36,037 nt of DNA. Source: Collinsella sp. TM09-10AT (GTDB lineage Bacteria > Actinomycetota > Coriobacteriia > Coriobacteriales > Coriobacteriaceae). The notes beneath the pieces were generated by a model that was given only the letters and a program-made list of their open reading frames with translations, ran no database searches and was not told the DNA's origin. This document shows positions 1 to 7,767 of this stretch, one piece after another. A program made the translations under genes and the position numbers. Location of the stretch: the NCBI RefSeq assembly GCF_003436275.1, contig NZ_QSOP01000002.1, forward strand, positions 155,735 through 191,771, in the 5' to 3' direction. Every line of letters begins with the position of its first letter. Position 1 is the first letter of the stretch.

Positions 1-2
1 CC

Positions 3-56
3 AGCCCGTGGGAGGCCAGGGCGCCGCTGACCGGTGGACGGCACCGAGCCGTCTGA
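3..56 (+). CDS. 3' tail of an unidentified upstream gene (partial)
   Basis: All three plus-strand frames close before the terminator at 69-98, at 30, 56 and 64, so the window probably opens in the last codons of a gene. The frame closing at 56 lies 12 bases before the terminator and begins S-P-W-E-A-R. This vaguely recalls the W-x-E-A-K ending of DNA polymerase I (PolA), which would be a plausible neighbour of coaE. The stretch is far too short to identify, and the true frame is not certain. Confidence 0.2.
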   Translation, partial: SPWEARAPLTGGRHRAV

Positions 57-68
57 TGGCTTGAAGAA

Positions 69-98
69 GGGGGAGGCCTCGCGGCCTCCCCCTTTTTT
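69..98 (+). terminator. Intrinsic terminator of the upstream gene
   Basis: A perfect 10-bp stem (69-78 with 83-92, sequence gggggaggcc) closes a 4-base loop and is followed directly by six T residues. This is a textbook Rho-independent terminator, and it separates the upstream gene from the coaE transcription unit. Confidence 0.9.
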
Positions 99-166
99 GC
101 GTTTTATAAAGAGCTGTAATACAAGAACTCGCCTTCTTTTAGCTTGTCTTACTGTTTGGCTGTATT

Positions 167-197
167 TTGAGTCCTTCTTTTGTATTTGCGCGATAAT
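167..197 (+). promoter_or_regulatory. Candidate coaE promoter
   Basis: The AT-rich stretch between the terminator and coaE contains TTGAGT (167-172) and GATAAT (192-197), each one or two bases from consensus. The spacer is a long 19 bases. The start site would fall about 20 bases before the coaE start codon. This rests on pattern matching alone. Confidence 0.3.
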
Positions 198-225
198 AAC
201 TCCCATTGGCGTTAGGGAGGACTTG

Positions 226-867
226 ATGTTTACCGTTTTTGTCTTGGGCAATATTGCTTCGGGTAAGTCGACTGCCTGCCGCTATCTCGAATCTCATGGC
301 GCCATGCTTATCGATCTGGACGAGCTTGCCAAATCGCTGTATGTGCCAGGCTCCGATATCGTCAATGCCCTCGCGGAAGAATTTGGCTGGGATATTTTGG
401 ATGAGGAGGGCGGCATTCGCCGCAGCATCCTCGCTTCTCGAGCTTTCGCTTCTCCTGATTCGGTCGCACGGCTCAATGGCCTTGTGCACCCCGTTCTCAT
501 TGAACAGCTTTCGCTTAGGATTCTCGATCCGGTTTGTTGTACGGTTTCGTCCCCCCGTTATCCCTTTGCGGTTGTCGAGGTTTCTGCCCCGACTGGTTTT
601 GAGGATGCTTTTGGCCTGGCTGATGAAATTCTGGTTATCAGTGCTCCTTTGGCAGTTCGTCGCGAGCGTGCCATTCATCGTGGTATGGAGTCCTCTGATT
701 TTGATGCTCGCTCTGCATGCCAACCTGATGAGGCTTCGCTTTGCAATCTCGCTACGACGGTAATCGATAATGCGGGAGGCGATAATTCGCTCTTTGAACA
801 ACTGGATGCATGGCTTGTGCGCCATGGCTTCGGGGATGTAACGGATAAGGAGGAGGCCGATGCCTAA
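226..867 (+). CDS. coaE: Dephospho-CoA kinase
   Basis: CoaE phosphorylates the 3'-hydroxyl of dephospho-CoA with ATP, the last step of coenzyme A synthesis, in the cytoplasm. The 213-residue protein starts with a hydrophobic strand and a P-loop GNIASGKST at residues 8-16. It then has I-D-L-D-E-L-A at 29-35, matching the family's IDAD-type substrate motif, a conserved H-P pair after the first third, and a late V-I-D-N before the last helix. The length is normal for the family. An in-frame ATG-free extension reaches back to 34, but ATG 226 has the ribosome site AGGGAGG (214-220) and begins exactly at the expected N terminus. The stop overlaps the next start by 8 bases, so the gene is cotranscribed with the transglycosylase and probably uvrB. 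Confidence 0.93.
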   Translation: MFTVFVLGNIASGKSTACRYLESHGAMLIDLDELAKSLYVPGSDIVNALAEEFGWDILDEEGGIRRSILASRAFASPDSVARLNGLVHPVLIEQLSLRILDPVCCTVSSPRYPFAVVEVSAPTGFEDAFGLADEILVISAPLAVRRERAIHRGMESSDFDARSACQPDEASLCNLATTVIDNAGGDNSLFEQLDAWLVRHGFGDVTDKEEADA

Positions 868-1441
868 GACACGTTTCTTTACGTGGTATCGCGTTGCGCC
901 ACTTGCCGTTGTGCTCGTCTTCGGCTTTATTTCGCTCGTCTACTCGTATGCTCCTGCCGCCTTCTTTAAGCCTTTGTATCCAATTGACTACGAGGCGTAT
1001 GTAAAGCAATCGAGCATTTCGCACAATCTTGATCCATATCTGGTGTGTGCTGTCATAAAGTCGGAATCGAATTGGGATCCCGAGGCTGAGTCGAATCAAG
1101 GCGCTCGGGGATTGATGCAGCTGATGCCCGAGACTGCCCAGGATATGATTGCCAAGGGTCTTGTCGATGGTAGCGAGTATTCCGCCGACAACCTTAACGA
1201 TCCCGCTACGAACATCGAGTTTGGCTGTGCGTATCTTTCGTATCTTCTAACGTATTTTAACGGGTCGACTGACAGCGCCATTGCCGCCTATAACGCCGGC
1301 ATGGGCAATGTCGACGGATGGGCGCAGCAGAGCACGTCGCTTCATAATGCAATCACCTTTCCCGAGACGCAGGCGTATCTGATTCGTGTCAATAATGCCT
1401 GGGTTCGCTACAAGACCCTCTATCCCGATCGGTTCGTATAG
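860..1441 (+). CDS. Membrane-anchored lytic transglycosylase (SLT domain)
   Basis: The predicted role is cleavage of peptidoglycan glycan strands outside the membrane, producing 1,6-anhydro ends. The 193-residue protein has a short basic N terminus and one membrane segment at about residues 12-30, so it is likely a type II anchored enzyme. The soluble goose-lysozyme/SLT fold begins near residue 43. Catalytic Glu69 lies in I-K-S-E-S-N-W, followed by G-A-R-G-L-M-Q-L-M-P at 81-90 and A-Y-N-A-G at 143-147, the three SLT signature blocks. The start codon overlaps the coaE stop (ATGCCTAA) and has an AGGAGG site at 851-856. It is a minimal SLT enzyme without LysM or other cell-wall binding domains. 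The exact substrate is unknown. Confidence 0.9.
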   Translation: MPKTRFFTWYRVAPLAVVLVFGFISLVYSYAPAAFFKPLYPIDYEAYVKQSSISHNLDPYLVCAVIKSESNWDPEAESNQGARGLMQLMPETAQDMIAKGLVDGSEYSADNLNDPATNIEFGCAYLSYLLTYFNGSTDSAIAAYNAGMGNVDGWAQQSTSLHNAITFPETQAYLIRVNNAWVRYKTLYPDRFV

Positions 1442-1492
1442 GACTATGCCTGCCGCCTGCGTATACTGCAGATATATGAGTTAGGAGTATCC

Positions 1493-3733
1493 ATGGCGGA
1501 ATTTGAAGTTGAGCGTGTTGGAGGAGAGCTCAAACGTTTTGGCGTTGAGGGCTCTGAGGTGCCGTTTGAGGTCGTGTCTCCCTATGAGCCTGCAGGTTCT
1601 CAGCCTAAGGCCATTGAGTCGCTTGTGCAGGGTGTGAGGGACGGAGATCGCTATCAGGTTTTGCTGGGCGTGACTGGTTCGGGCAAGACCTTCACGATGG
1701 CTAAGACTATTGAGGCCCTGGGGAAGCCGACGCTGGTCATGGCTCCCAATAAAACGCTCGCCGCTCAGCTTGCGAGCGAGCTCAAAGAGTTCTTTCCCAA
1801 CAACGCTGTGGTCTACTTTGTCTCGTACTACGACTACTATCAGCCCGAGGCGTATGTGCCGCAAAGCGATACATATATCGAGAAAGACTCCTCGATTAAC
1901 GAAGAGGTCGAGATGCTGCGCCATCAGGCGACCGCGTCACTGCTCTCTCGACGCGATGTGATCGTTGTCGCATCGGTCTCGTGTATCTATGGCATTGGCT
2001 CTCCTGAGGACTATGCGGGTCTGGCTCCAAACGTCGACAAGAAGGTGCCGCTCGAGCGCGATGACTTTATCCATGCACTTATCGACATTCAATATGATCG
2101 CAATGACTATGACCTAGCGCGCGGCACGTTCCGCGTGCGCGGCGATGTTGTCGACGTGTATCCGCCTTATGCCGGGCATCCGTTGCGGTTTGAGTTCTTT
2201 GGCGACGAGGTTGAGCTTATTGCCGAGATCGATGAGGTTACCGGTGAGATGCTTCGTGAGTACGAGGCCATCCCCGTATGGCCGGCATCGCACTACGTGA
2301 CCGAGAAGCCGAAGGTCAAGGCGGCTCTGAAATCAATCAGTGAAGAGTGCGAGAAGCGTGTGGCCGAGCTCAAGGCGACCGACAAGTTGCTCGAGGCACA
2401 GCGTCTGCAGCAGCGCACCGACTATGATCTCGAGATGCTCGAGACCATGGGTTTTTGTAACGGTATCGAGAACTACTCGCGTCATCTGGACGGTCGAAAA
2501 CCGGGCGAGCCGCCGTTTACCCTGATCGATTACTTCCCTAAGGACATGCTCTGCATCATCGATGAGAGCCATGTGACGGTGCCGCAGATTCGCGGCATGC
2601 ACGAAGGTGACCGCTCGCGTAAGGTGACGCTGGTGGAACACGGTTTTCGCCTTCCTTCGGCACTCGATAACCGCCCGCTTCGTTTCGATGAGTTTGAGGC
2701 AAGGATCCCCCAGTTCATCTACGTTTCGGCCACGCCGGGCGACTACGAGCTGCGGGTGAGCCAGAACGATGTTGAGCAGATTATTCGTCCGACCGGCCTG
2801 CTCGATCCCAAGATCGATGTGCGTCCGGTTCGCGGTCAGATTGACGATCTTGAGGACGAGATTCGCGAGCGCGTTGCCCGCAAGGAGCGCGTGCTGGTGA
2901 CCACGTTGACCAAGCGCATGGCCGAGGACCTGACCGACCATCTGCTTGATGCGGGCATTAAGGTCAATTACATGCATTCTGATACGGCGACAATGGACCG
3001 TGTCGAGATCCTGCGAACGCTGCGCGAGGGCAAGATCGATGTTCTCGTTGGCATCAACCTGCTTCGCGAGGGCTTGGATCTTCCCGAGGTCTCACTGGTG
3101 GCAATTCTCGATGCCGATAAGGAAGGCTTCTTGCGCAACCGCCGTTCGCTGATTCAGACGATTGGCCGCGCGGCCCGTAACGCCGATGGCGAAGTCATCA
3201 TGTATGCTGACGTTGTGACCGATTCGATGAAAGAGGCCATCGAGGAGACGCAGCGCCGTCGCGAGATTCAGATGGCATATAACGAAGAGCATGGCATTGT
3301 GCCCAAGACGGTGCGCAAGGCCATCAACGACATCTCAAGTTTTATTGCCGAGGCCGAAAAAACCGTGGGTTCCAAGGGACGCTCGAAGGGCGACTCTCTT
3401 GGCCATGGCGCATTCTATACGCCCGATGAGTCGGGCGAGGGTGGCGTGCCGGAAACGGTGGCGCCCGAGCAGACACTTGCGGAGCAGTTGGAAGAACTGC
3501 CGCATGACGAGCTCGTGCGGATCGTCGAAACCATGGAAGAGGATATGCGTAACGCTTCTGCCGCCATGGACTTTGAGGAGGCGGCGCGCCTGCGCGATGC
3601 CGTCGTTCAGATTCGGGCGATGCTCGAGGGTGCGTCTGAGGACGAGACGATCGAGCGCTTACGTTCGCAGGCTCGCAAGGGTTCCACGTTCGCATCGGGC
3701 AGAAAACGCCAGGGTGCACGGTTTAAGAAATAG
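1493..3733 (+). CDS. uvrB: Excinuclease ABC subunit B
   Basis: UvrB is the damage-verifying helicase-like subunit of nucleotide excision repair; it is loaded by UvrA and recruits UvrC. The 746-residue protein has Walker A G-V-T-G-S-G-K-T at 59-66 and the damage-probing beta-hairpin region [12 protein letters not shown] at 112-123. It also has a Walker B variant I-I-D-E-S-H, motif V S-A-T-P-G and motif [13 protein letters not shown]-terminal UVR domain near residues 680-720 binds UvrC. It is about 50-80 residues longer than many UvrBs. The excess sits in a leading segment of about 25 residues and a Gly/Ser/Glu-rich linker before the UVR domain. The start ATG 1493 has TAGGAG at 1482-1487. It lies 51 bases after the transglycosylase stop, so it may be read from the coaE promoter. 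Confidence 0.97.
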   Translation: MAEFEVERVGGELKRFGVEGSEVPFEVVSPYEPAGSQPKAIESLVQGVRDGDRYQVLLGVTGSGKTFTMAKTIEALGKPTLVMAPNKTLAAQLASELKEFFPNNAVVYFVSYYDYYQPEAYVPQSDTYIEKDSSINEEVEMLRHQATASLLSRRDVIVVASVSCIYGIGSPEDYAGLAPNVDKKVPLERDDFIHALIDIQYDRNDYDLARGTFRVRGDVVDVYPPYAGHPLRFEFFGDEVELIAEIDEVTGEMLREYEAIPVWPASHYVTEKPKVKAALKSISEECEKRVAELKATDKLLEAQRLQQRTDYDLEMLETMGFCNGIENYSRHLDGRKPGEPPFTLIDYFPKDMLCIIDESHVTVPQIRGMHEGDRSRKVTLVEHGFRLPSALDNRPLRFDEFEARIPQFIYVSATPGDYELRVSQNDVEQIIRPTGLLDPKIDVRPVRGQIDDLEDEIRERVARKERVLVTTLTKRMAEDLTDHLLDAGIKVNYMHSDTATMDRVEILRTLREGKIDVLVGINLLREGLDLPEVSLVAILDADKEGFLRNRRSLIQTIGRAARNADGEVIMYADVVTDSMKEAIEETQRRREIQMAYNEEHGIVPKTVRKAINDISSFIAEAEKTVGSKGRSKGDSLGHGAFYTPDESGEGGVPETVAPEQTLAEQLEELPHDELVRIVETMEEDMRNASAAMDFEEAARLRDAVVQIRAMLEGASEDETIERLRSQARKGSTFASGRKRQGARFKK

Positions 3734-3737
3734 CGAA

Positions 3738-3771
3738 CATGCCCCGAGTTCCCTGCGGAGCTCGGGGCATG
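3738..3771. terminator. Hairpin terminator between convergent uvrB and flavoprotein genes
   Basis: An 11-bp perfect stem (3738-3748 with 3761-3771, catgccccgag) sits 4 bases after the uvrB stop and is followed on the plus strand by cgtctttt. The converging minus-strand gene ends at 3799, so the hairpin may serve both directions. The T-run is short on plus and absent on minus. Confidence 0.65.
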
Positions 3772-3798
3772 CGTCTTTTGCGCGCTGGAATTCGTGCG

Positions 3799-5439
3799 TT
3801 AGAGGTCTGCGATCAGGGCTTCGGCACAACGGATGCCGTCGGTGGCGGCGCTCATGATGCCGCCGGCATATCCAGCTCCCTCACCGCAAGGGTAGAGGCC
3901 CGGGGTCGACACGGCATGGCATGTTCGGTCTCGGGTGACGGTGACCGGTGAGCTCGAGCGAGTCTCCACGCCGGTAAGGACAGCATCGGAGCGGTCGTAG
4001 CCTCGTAGCTTTTTTCCAAGTAGGGGAAGTCCCAGGCGGAGCGACTCGACGATATGCTGCGGCAGGGCTTCGTCAATTGCCGTCCAGGTCACACCGAGCG
4101 GATAGGTGGGCTTTACCTTTCCGGGCGCCTTGCTGGCGCGTCCTGCGAGGAAATCTCCGACGAGCTGTGCCGGTGCGTTCCAGTTGGAACCGCCCAGGCG
4201 GTAGGCGGCCGCCTCGCAGGCGCGCTGGAGCTCGATGCCGGCGAGTGGGTCATCGTTGGGAAGGTCCTCAGGCGTGACGTTAACGAGCAGGGCGGCATTT
4301 GCGTTGCGTCCGTCGCGGGCATTGAGACTGGCGCCGTTGACGCACAAGTGGCCCTGCTCGGAAGAGGCGGCGACAACCTGCCCGCCGGGACACATGCAAA
4401 ACGAGAACACGCTGCGGCCGTTGGGAAGATGGGCGACGAGCTTGTAGGGGGCTGCTCCGAGGGCAGGATGTCCCGCCGAGGCTCCGAATTGGGCTCGGTC
4501 GATGTCGCGCTGCGGATGCTCGATGCGAACGCCCATGGCAAAGGTCTTTTGTGCGAGGACCACGTTGTGGTCCTTAAGGAGCTCAAAAATATCGCGAGCA
4601 GAATGCCCGCAGGCGAGGATGAGGTGCTTTGTCTCGATTGGCTCGCAAGCGGTGTCTTGGGACGATTGGACATCAATACCGGTGATGGCGCCAGACGCGT
4701 CGATGCGAATGTCGACGAGCTTCGTTCGATAACGGACGACACCTCCGAGCTGCTCGATGCGCTGGGATATAGCGGTGACGACCGTGGGAAGGATGTCGGA
4801 GCCAATGTGCGGCTTGGCATCCCACAGAATATCGCGGGGCGCACCCGCCTCGACGAAGGTTTCGAGGATAAGGCGATGGGCGGGATTTTTGGTTCCCGTA
4901 TTGAGCTTGCCGTCCGAGAAGGTCCCCGCGCCGCCCAGGCCAAACTGGATATTGCTCTCGGGGTCGAGGATGCGCTCCTTTAGAAAGAGGTCGATCGCCT
5001 GCGAGCGGCGAAATGCCGGGTCGCCGCGCTCGATGAGCAAGGGCTTAAGACCTGCTTCGGCGAGCGTAAGCGCAGCGAAAAGGCCGGCGCATCCGGCGCC
5101 GACAACGACAGGGCGTTCTTGAGGTACGTCGGAGGCGGAGGAGGGGAATGAAGGCTCATCGTCTTCTATCGCGCGTACGCGCGAGCGGTCACGCTCGGCA
5201 ACGCTGTCGACCGCTTCTCGCTCGAGGTGGGGACTAGTCAGCTCAACACGAAAGCTCAGGATAAAATGGACGTCTCGTTTTTTGCGAGCGTCGATTGACT
5301 TGCGGTGGAGCTCGATGGACTTGATCTCGGAGTCCTTGCAACGTAGGACGCGCTTGGCGACTCGCTTGCCAACAATGAGACAGGCATTTTCATCGTCGGC
5401 TTCATCGAGCGACGCGTTGACTTGGGTGATTTCGATCAT
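3799..5439 (-). CDS. FAD-dependent dehydrogenase of the COG2509 type, function unknown
   Basis: The 546-residue protein matches a widespread but uncharacterised FAD-dependent oxidoreductase family. Residues 1-70 form a small alpha/beta domain with a basic patch. A variable acidic linker follows. The FAD-binding Rossmann motif G-A-G-C-A-G is at 114-119, with a following strand ending L-L-I-E-R-G. A second block near the C terminus reads G-L-Y-P-C-G-E-G-A-G-Y-A-G-G, where bound FAD is held in this superfamily. The start at 5439 has TAAGGAG at good spacing; longer readings run back into the terminator of the preceding gene. It is last in a minus-strand row after mrp and another flavoprotein. Substrate and electron partner cannot be read from the sequence. 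Confidence 0.85.
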   Translation of the reverse strand: MIEITQVNASLDEADDENACLIVGKRVAKRVLRCKDSEIKSIELHRKSIDARKKRDVHFILSFRVELTSPHLEREAVDSVAERDRSRVRAIEDDEPSFPSSASDVPQERPVVVGAGCAGLFAALTLAEAGLKPLLIERGDPAFRRSQAIDLFLKERILDPESNIQFGLGGAGTFSDGKLNTGTKNPAHRLILETFVEAGAPRDILWDAKPHIGSDILPTVVTAISQRIEQLGGVVRYRTKLVDIRIDASGAITGIDVQSSQDTACEPIETKHLILACGHSARDIFELLKDHNVVLAQKTFAMGVRIEHPQRDIDRAQFGASAGHPALGAAPYKLVAHLPNGRSVFSFCMCPGGQVVAASSEQGHLCVNGASLNARDGRNANAALLVNVTPEDLPNDDPLAGIELQRACEAAAYRLGGSNWNAPAQLVGDFLAGRASKAPGKVKPTYPLGVTWTAIDEALPQHIVESLRLGLPLLGKKLRGYDRSDAVLTGVETRSSSPVTVTRDRTCHAVSTPGLYPCGEGAGYAGGIMSAATDGIRCAEALIADL

Positions 5440-5454
5440 CGAGGTCTCCTTAGA

Positions 5455-5489
5455 GGCAAGAAAGAGGCCGTCCGGTATCCCAGACGGCC
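5455..5489 (-). terminator. Intergenic terminator-like hairpin, minus strand
   Basis: Read on the minus strand, GGCCGTCTGG pairs with CCGGACGGCC around a GATA loop (one G-U pair), followed by a T/C-rich tail. It lies between the two flavoprotein genes, so it probably reduces rather than abolishes readthrough unless the downstream gene has its own promoter. Confidence 0.55.
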
Positions 5490-5519
5490 CGAATGCGTTT
5501 TTGATTATAGACTGCGCGG

Positions 5520-6791
5520 CTACAGGCTGCTTGCAGCGCGAATGCCCGAGATCCAGGCCCACGCAAGGTTAAAGCCTCCGCAATCGGCGTCGATGTCGAG
5601 CGCTTCACCGCAGACGTAAAGCGGGGCGTCGACAACGCTGCGCGCGCGTAGGCTGGGTGTTGAGATGCTCTCGACAGATACGCCACCACGCGTGACCTGC
5701 GCTGAGCGCTCCTCGGCTGTTCCCTTGACGAGCAACTTAAAGTGCTTGAGGATCGAGACCAGGTGGATGACATCGTTGGAGCCTGGATGGCACTGCTCGA
5801 ACGCTGTGCAGACGACGCGGGAGAGTTGCGGGGCGAGCATGCCGTCGAGCCAACGGGGATCGCGGGGCGAAAAGCCGCCGAGCAGCTCAAGGCGCCGGTT
5901 GAGCGTATCGAGCAACTCGTCTTTGGAGAGGTCGGGGAAAACGTCGAGCAGGATCGTATCGCCGTGCTGGATACGACGAGAGAGGTTGAAGACAGCGACG
6001 CCCGAGATACCGAAGGTTCGAAACAGCACTTCACCGTCTTCGTGCCAGAGCTCATTATGATTGCGGGCGAGCGTCAAGCGGGCGCGGACGCGCAGGCCAT
6101 CCAACGTCTTGAGCGCCGCCCGATCGCCAAAGACCGTTGCCGATACGGGGCAGAGGATGGGGCGCAGCGAAGTGAGGGGGAGGCGAAACGTATCGGCGAT
6201 ACCGGTGGGGTTGCCGCCCGTGGCGATAATTACGGCATGTGCCTGCAGGGCCACGTTCTTGCGAGGGACATCAGCGAGCGCTTTCCGAAGCGAGCGGAGC
6301 TCCGATTTTCGGTCGTCGTGCTTTTTTGCCTTGAGCGCCCGCGCTGGACGGTCTATTTGGAGTGCCCAGCCTTCGGAAGCTTTGTGCGCCGAGGCAACGT
6401 AGGCTCCGCAGATTAAGGTGATACCTAGGCGGTCGCAAACGTTGAGAAGCGCGTCGCGCACCGATTCGGCGCGAAGGGAGCGCGGGTACAGCCGGCCTTC
6501 CTCGGAGGTTGTCATGATACCCAGCGAGGAGAAGAAACCCATAAGCTCTTGTTCGGGCTGGGGGCCCATGACGGATGTGACGAATGCTGGGTGGTTATAC
6601 CGCTGAGGATCGATCGATTCGTTGGAGAGGTTGCAGCGGCCGTTACCGGTCGCAAGGAGCTTAAGGCCGCAGGCGACATCGCGCTCAACGATGCAGACGC
6701 TTTTGCCAACGCGTGCGGCCGTAATGGCGGCGGCGAGGCCTGAAGCCCCGCCGCCGATTACCAGGACGTCATAGAAGGCGCTCGCGTTCAC
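5520..6791 (-). CDS. HI0933/BaiN-family flavoprotein (COG2081)
   Basis: The 423-residue protein has an N-terminal FAD motif G-G-G-A-S-G at 13-18. The family signature G-N-G-R-C-N-L-S-N follows at about residues 53-61. The C-terminal block C-G-E-A-L-D-I-D-A-D-C-G-G-F-N-L-A-W-A-W is diagnostic of the HI0933-like flavoproteins. Members are often listed only as NAD(P)/FAD-dependent oxidoreductases. One clostridial member, BaiN, has been linked to bile-acid double-bond reduction, but the family is much broader and that role cannot be assigned here. The start is GTG 6791, directly abutting the mrp stop (TAAGTG), which argues for translational coupling. No alternative start codon near the conserved N terminus looks better. 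Confidence 0.85.
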   Translation of the reverse strand: MNASAFYDVLVIGGGASGLAAAITAARVGKSVCIVERDVACGLKLLATGNGRCNLSNESIDPQRYNHPAFVTSVMGPQPEQELMGFFSSLGIMTTSEEGRLYPRSLRAESVRDALLNVCDRLGITLICGAYVASAHKASEGWALQIDRPARALKAKKHDDRKSELRSLRKALADVPRKNVALQAHAVIIATGGNPTGIADTFRLPLTSLRPILCPVSATVFGDRAALKTLDGLRVRARLTLARNHNELWHEDGEVLFRTFGISGVAVFNLSRRIQHGDTILLDVFPDLSKDELLDTLNRRLELLGGFSPRDPRWLDGMLAPQLSRVVCTAFEQCHPGSNDVIHLVSILKHFKLLVKGTAEERSAQVTRGGVSVESISTPSLRARSVVDAPLYVCGEALDIDADCGGFNLAWAWISGIRAASSL

Positions 6792-7622
6792 TTAGGCCTC
6801 GTCGGTCTCGTGCGGGGTAATAGCCTCGACGGCAGAGACTGCCTTGGGCAACATGCCATCGGGCAGCGCGGTCTCGACCTCGCCCTTATCGCAGGCCTCG
6901 GCGAGTGCCGGATTAATGGGAAGCTGCCCCAAGATGTCGAGGTTATAGCGCTCTGCGACCTCGGGGAGCTTGCTCTTGCCAAAGACCTCGATCTTCTTGC
7001 CGCAGTCGGGGCACTCAATATAGCTCATGTTCTCGACAATGCCCAGAATGGGGACGTTCATCTTCTCGGCCATGTTGACCGCCTTGGCGACGATCATCGA
7101 GACCAGATCCTGCGGGCTCGTGACGATGACGATGCCGTCGACGGGCAGCGACTGGAAGACGGTGAGCGCGACGTCGCCTGTTCCCGGAGGCATGTCGACC
7201 AGCAGGTAGTCGATGGGGCCCCACGAGGTCTCGCTCCAGAACTGCCTAATGGCGCCTGCGATGACCGGACCGCGCCAAAGGACGGGGTCGGTCTCGTTTT
7301 GGAGCAGCAGGTTGGAGCTCATGACCTTGACGCCGTGCTCGGAGATTTCGGGCAGCATAAGGTTGCCAAGGGCATGGACGTGGCGTCCACTCATACCGAA
7401 CATCTTGGGGATAGAGGGACCGGTGATGTCGGCATCGAGGACGCCGACCTTGTGGCCGTGACGGGCAAGCTCGGTGGCGATGGCACCGGTGACAAATGAC
7501 TTGCCGACACCGCCCTTGCCGGAAAGCACGGCGATGACGCGCTTGACCTCGGACAGCGTGTTCTCCTCAAATTGCGACGGCGACGTTTGTCCGCCGGCGG
7601 CCTGTGCGTGTTCGCAACCCAT
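6792..7622 (-). CDS. mrp: Mrp/NBP35-family P-loop ATPase, likely Fe-S cluster carrier
   Basis: The family binds and transfers Fe-S clusters and hydrolyses ATP in the cytosol. The 276-residue protein has the deviant Walker A G-K-G-G-V-G-K-S at 35-42, a switch region D-A-D-I-T-G-P-S at 63-70, and D-M-P-P-G-T-G-D at 143-150. The C-x-x-C pair C204/C207, in E-C-P-D-C-G, holds the bridging cluster at the dimer interface. An N-terminal G-C-E-H segment could add a ligand. The N-terminal MIP18/DUF59 domain of some Mrp proteins is absent. ATG 7622 has AAAGGAG six bases upstream; a longer reading to 7679 lacks such a site. It leads a three-gene minus-strand unit with two flavoproteins, so one of those might be a client, though this is inference. 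Confidence 0.92.
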   Translation of the reverse strand: MGCEHAQAAGGQTSPSQFEENTLSEVKRVIAVLSGKGGVGKSFVTGAIATELARHGHKVGVLDADITGPSIPKMFGMSGRHVHALGNLMLPEISEHGVKVMSSNLLLQNETDPVLWRGPVIAGAIRQFWSETSWGPIDYLLVDMPPGTGDVALTVFQSLPVDGIVIVTSPQDLVSMIVAKAVNMAEKMNVPILGIVENMSYIECPDCGKKIEVFGKSKLPEVAERYNLDILGQLPINPALAEACDKGEVETALPDGMLPKAVSAVEAITPHETDEA

Positions 7623-7677
7623 GTATGACTCCTTTGTATATGCTGGGGCCGGGGCCCCGCGATGTGACACGAGCGTC

Positions 7678-7706
7678 ATTGTACCCTCGTTTGCGAGCGG
7701 GAGTCA
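7678..7706 (-). promoter_or_regulatory. Candidate mrp promoter
   Basis: On the minus strand TACAAT occupies 7683-7678. A weak upstream element, TGACTC, lies at 7706-7701 with a 17-base spacer. The -10 is good and the -35 poor. Confidence 0.25.
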
Positions 7707-7718
7707 TTTGCGATGCGT

Positions 7719-7753
7719 TTGGGCCGAGCGTGCTTGCAATACGATGGGCCCAA
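7719..7753 (-). terminator. Possible weak terminator after the LtaS-like gene
   Basis: TTGGGCC (7719-7725) pairs with GGCCCAA (7747-7753) around a 21-base loop, just after the stop of the minus-strand gene ending at 7768. There is no T-run, so termination is doubtful. Confidence 0.25.
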
Positions 7754-7767
7754 GCGAATGGGCGGGC

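Noticed and set aside
34..225. N-terminal extension of coaE
   Set aside because: It would be read through the terminator and AT-rich promoter region; CoaE homologues start at the residue matching ATG 226, which has a strong ribosome site.
5504..5509. Perfect TATAAT on the minus strand between the two flavoprotein genes
   Set aside because: No -35 element lies at a usable distance, and a start here would run straight into the terminator-like hairpin at 5455-5489.
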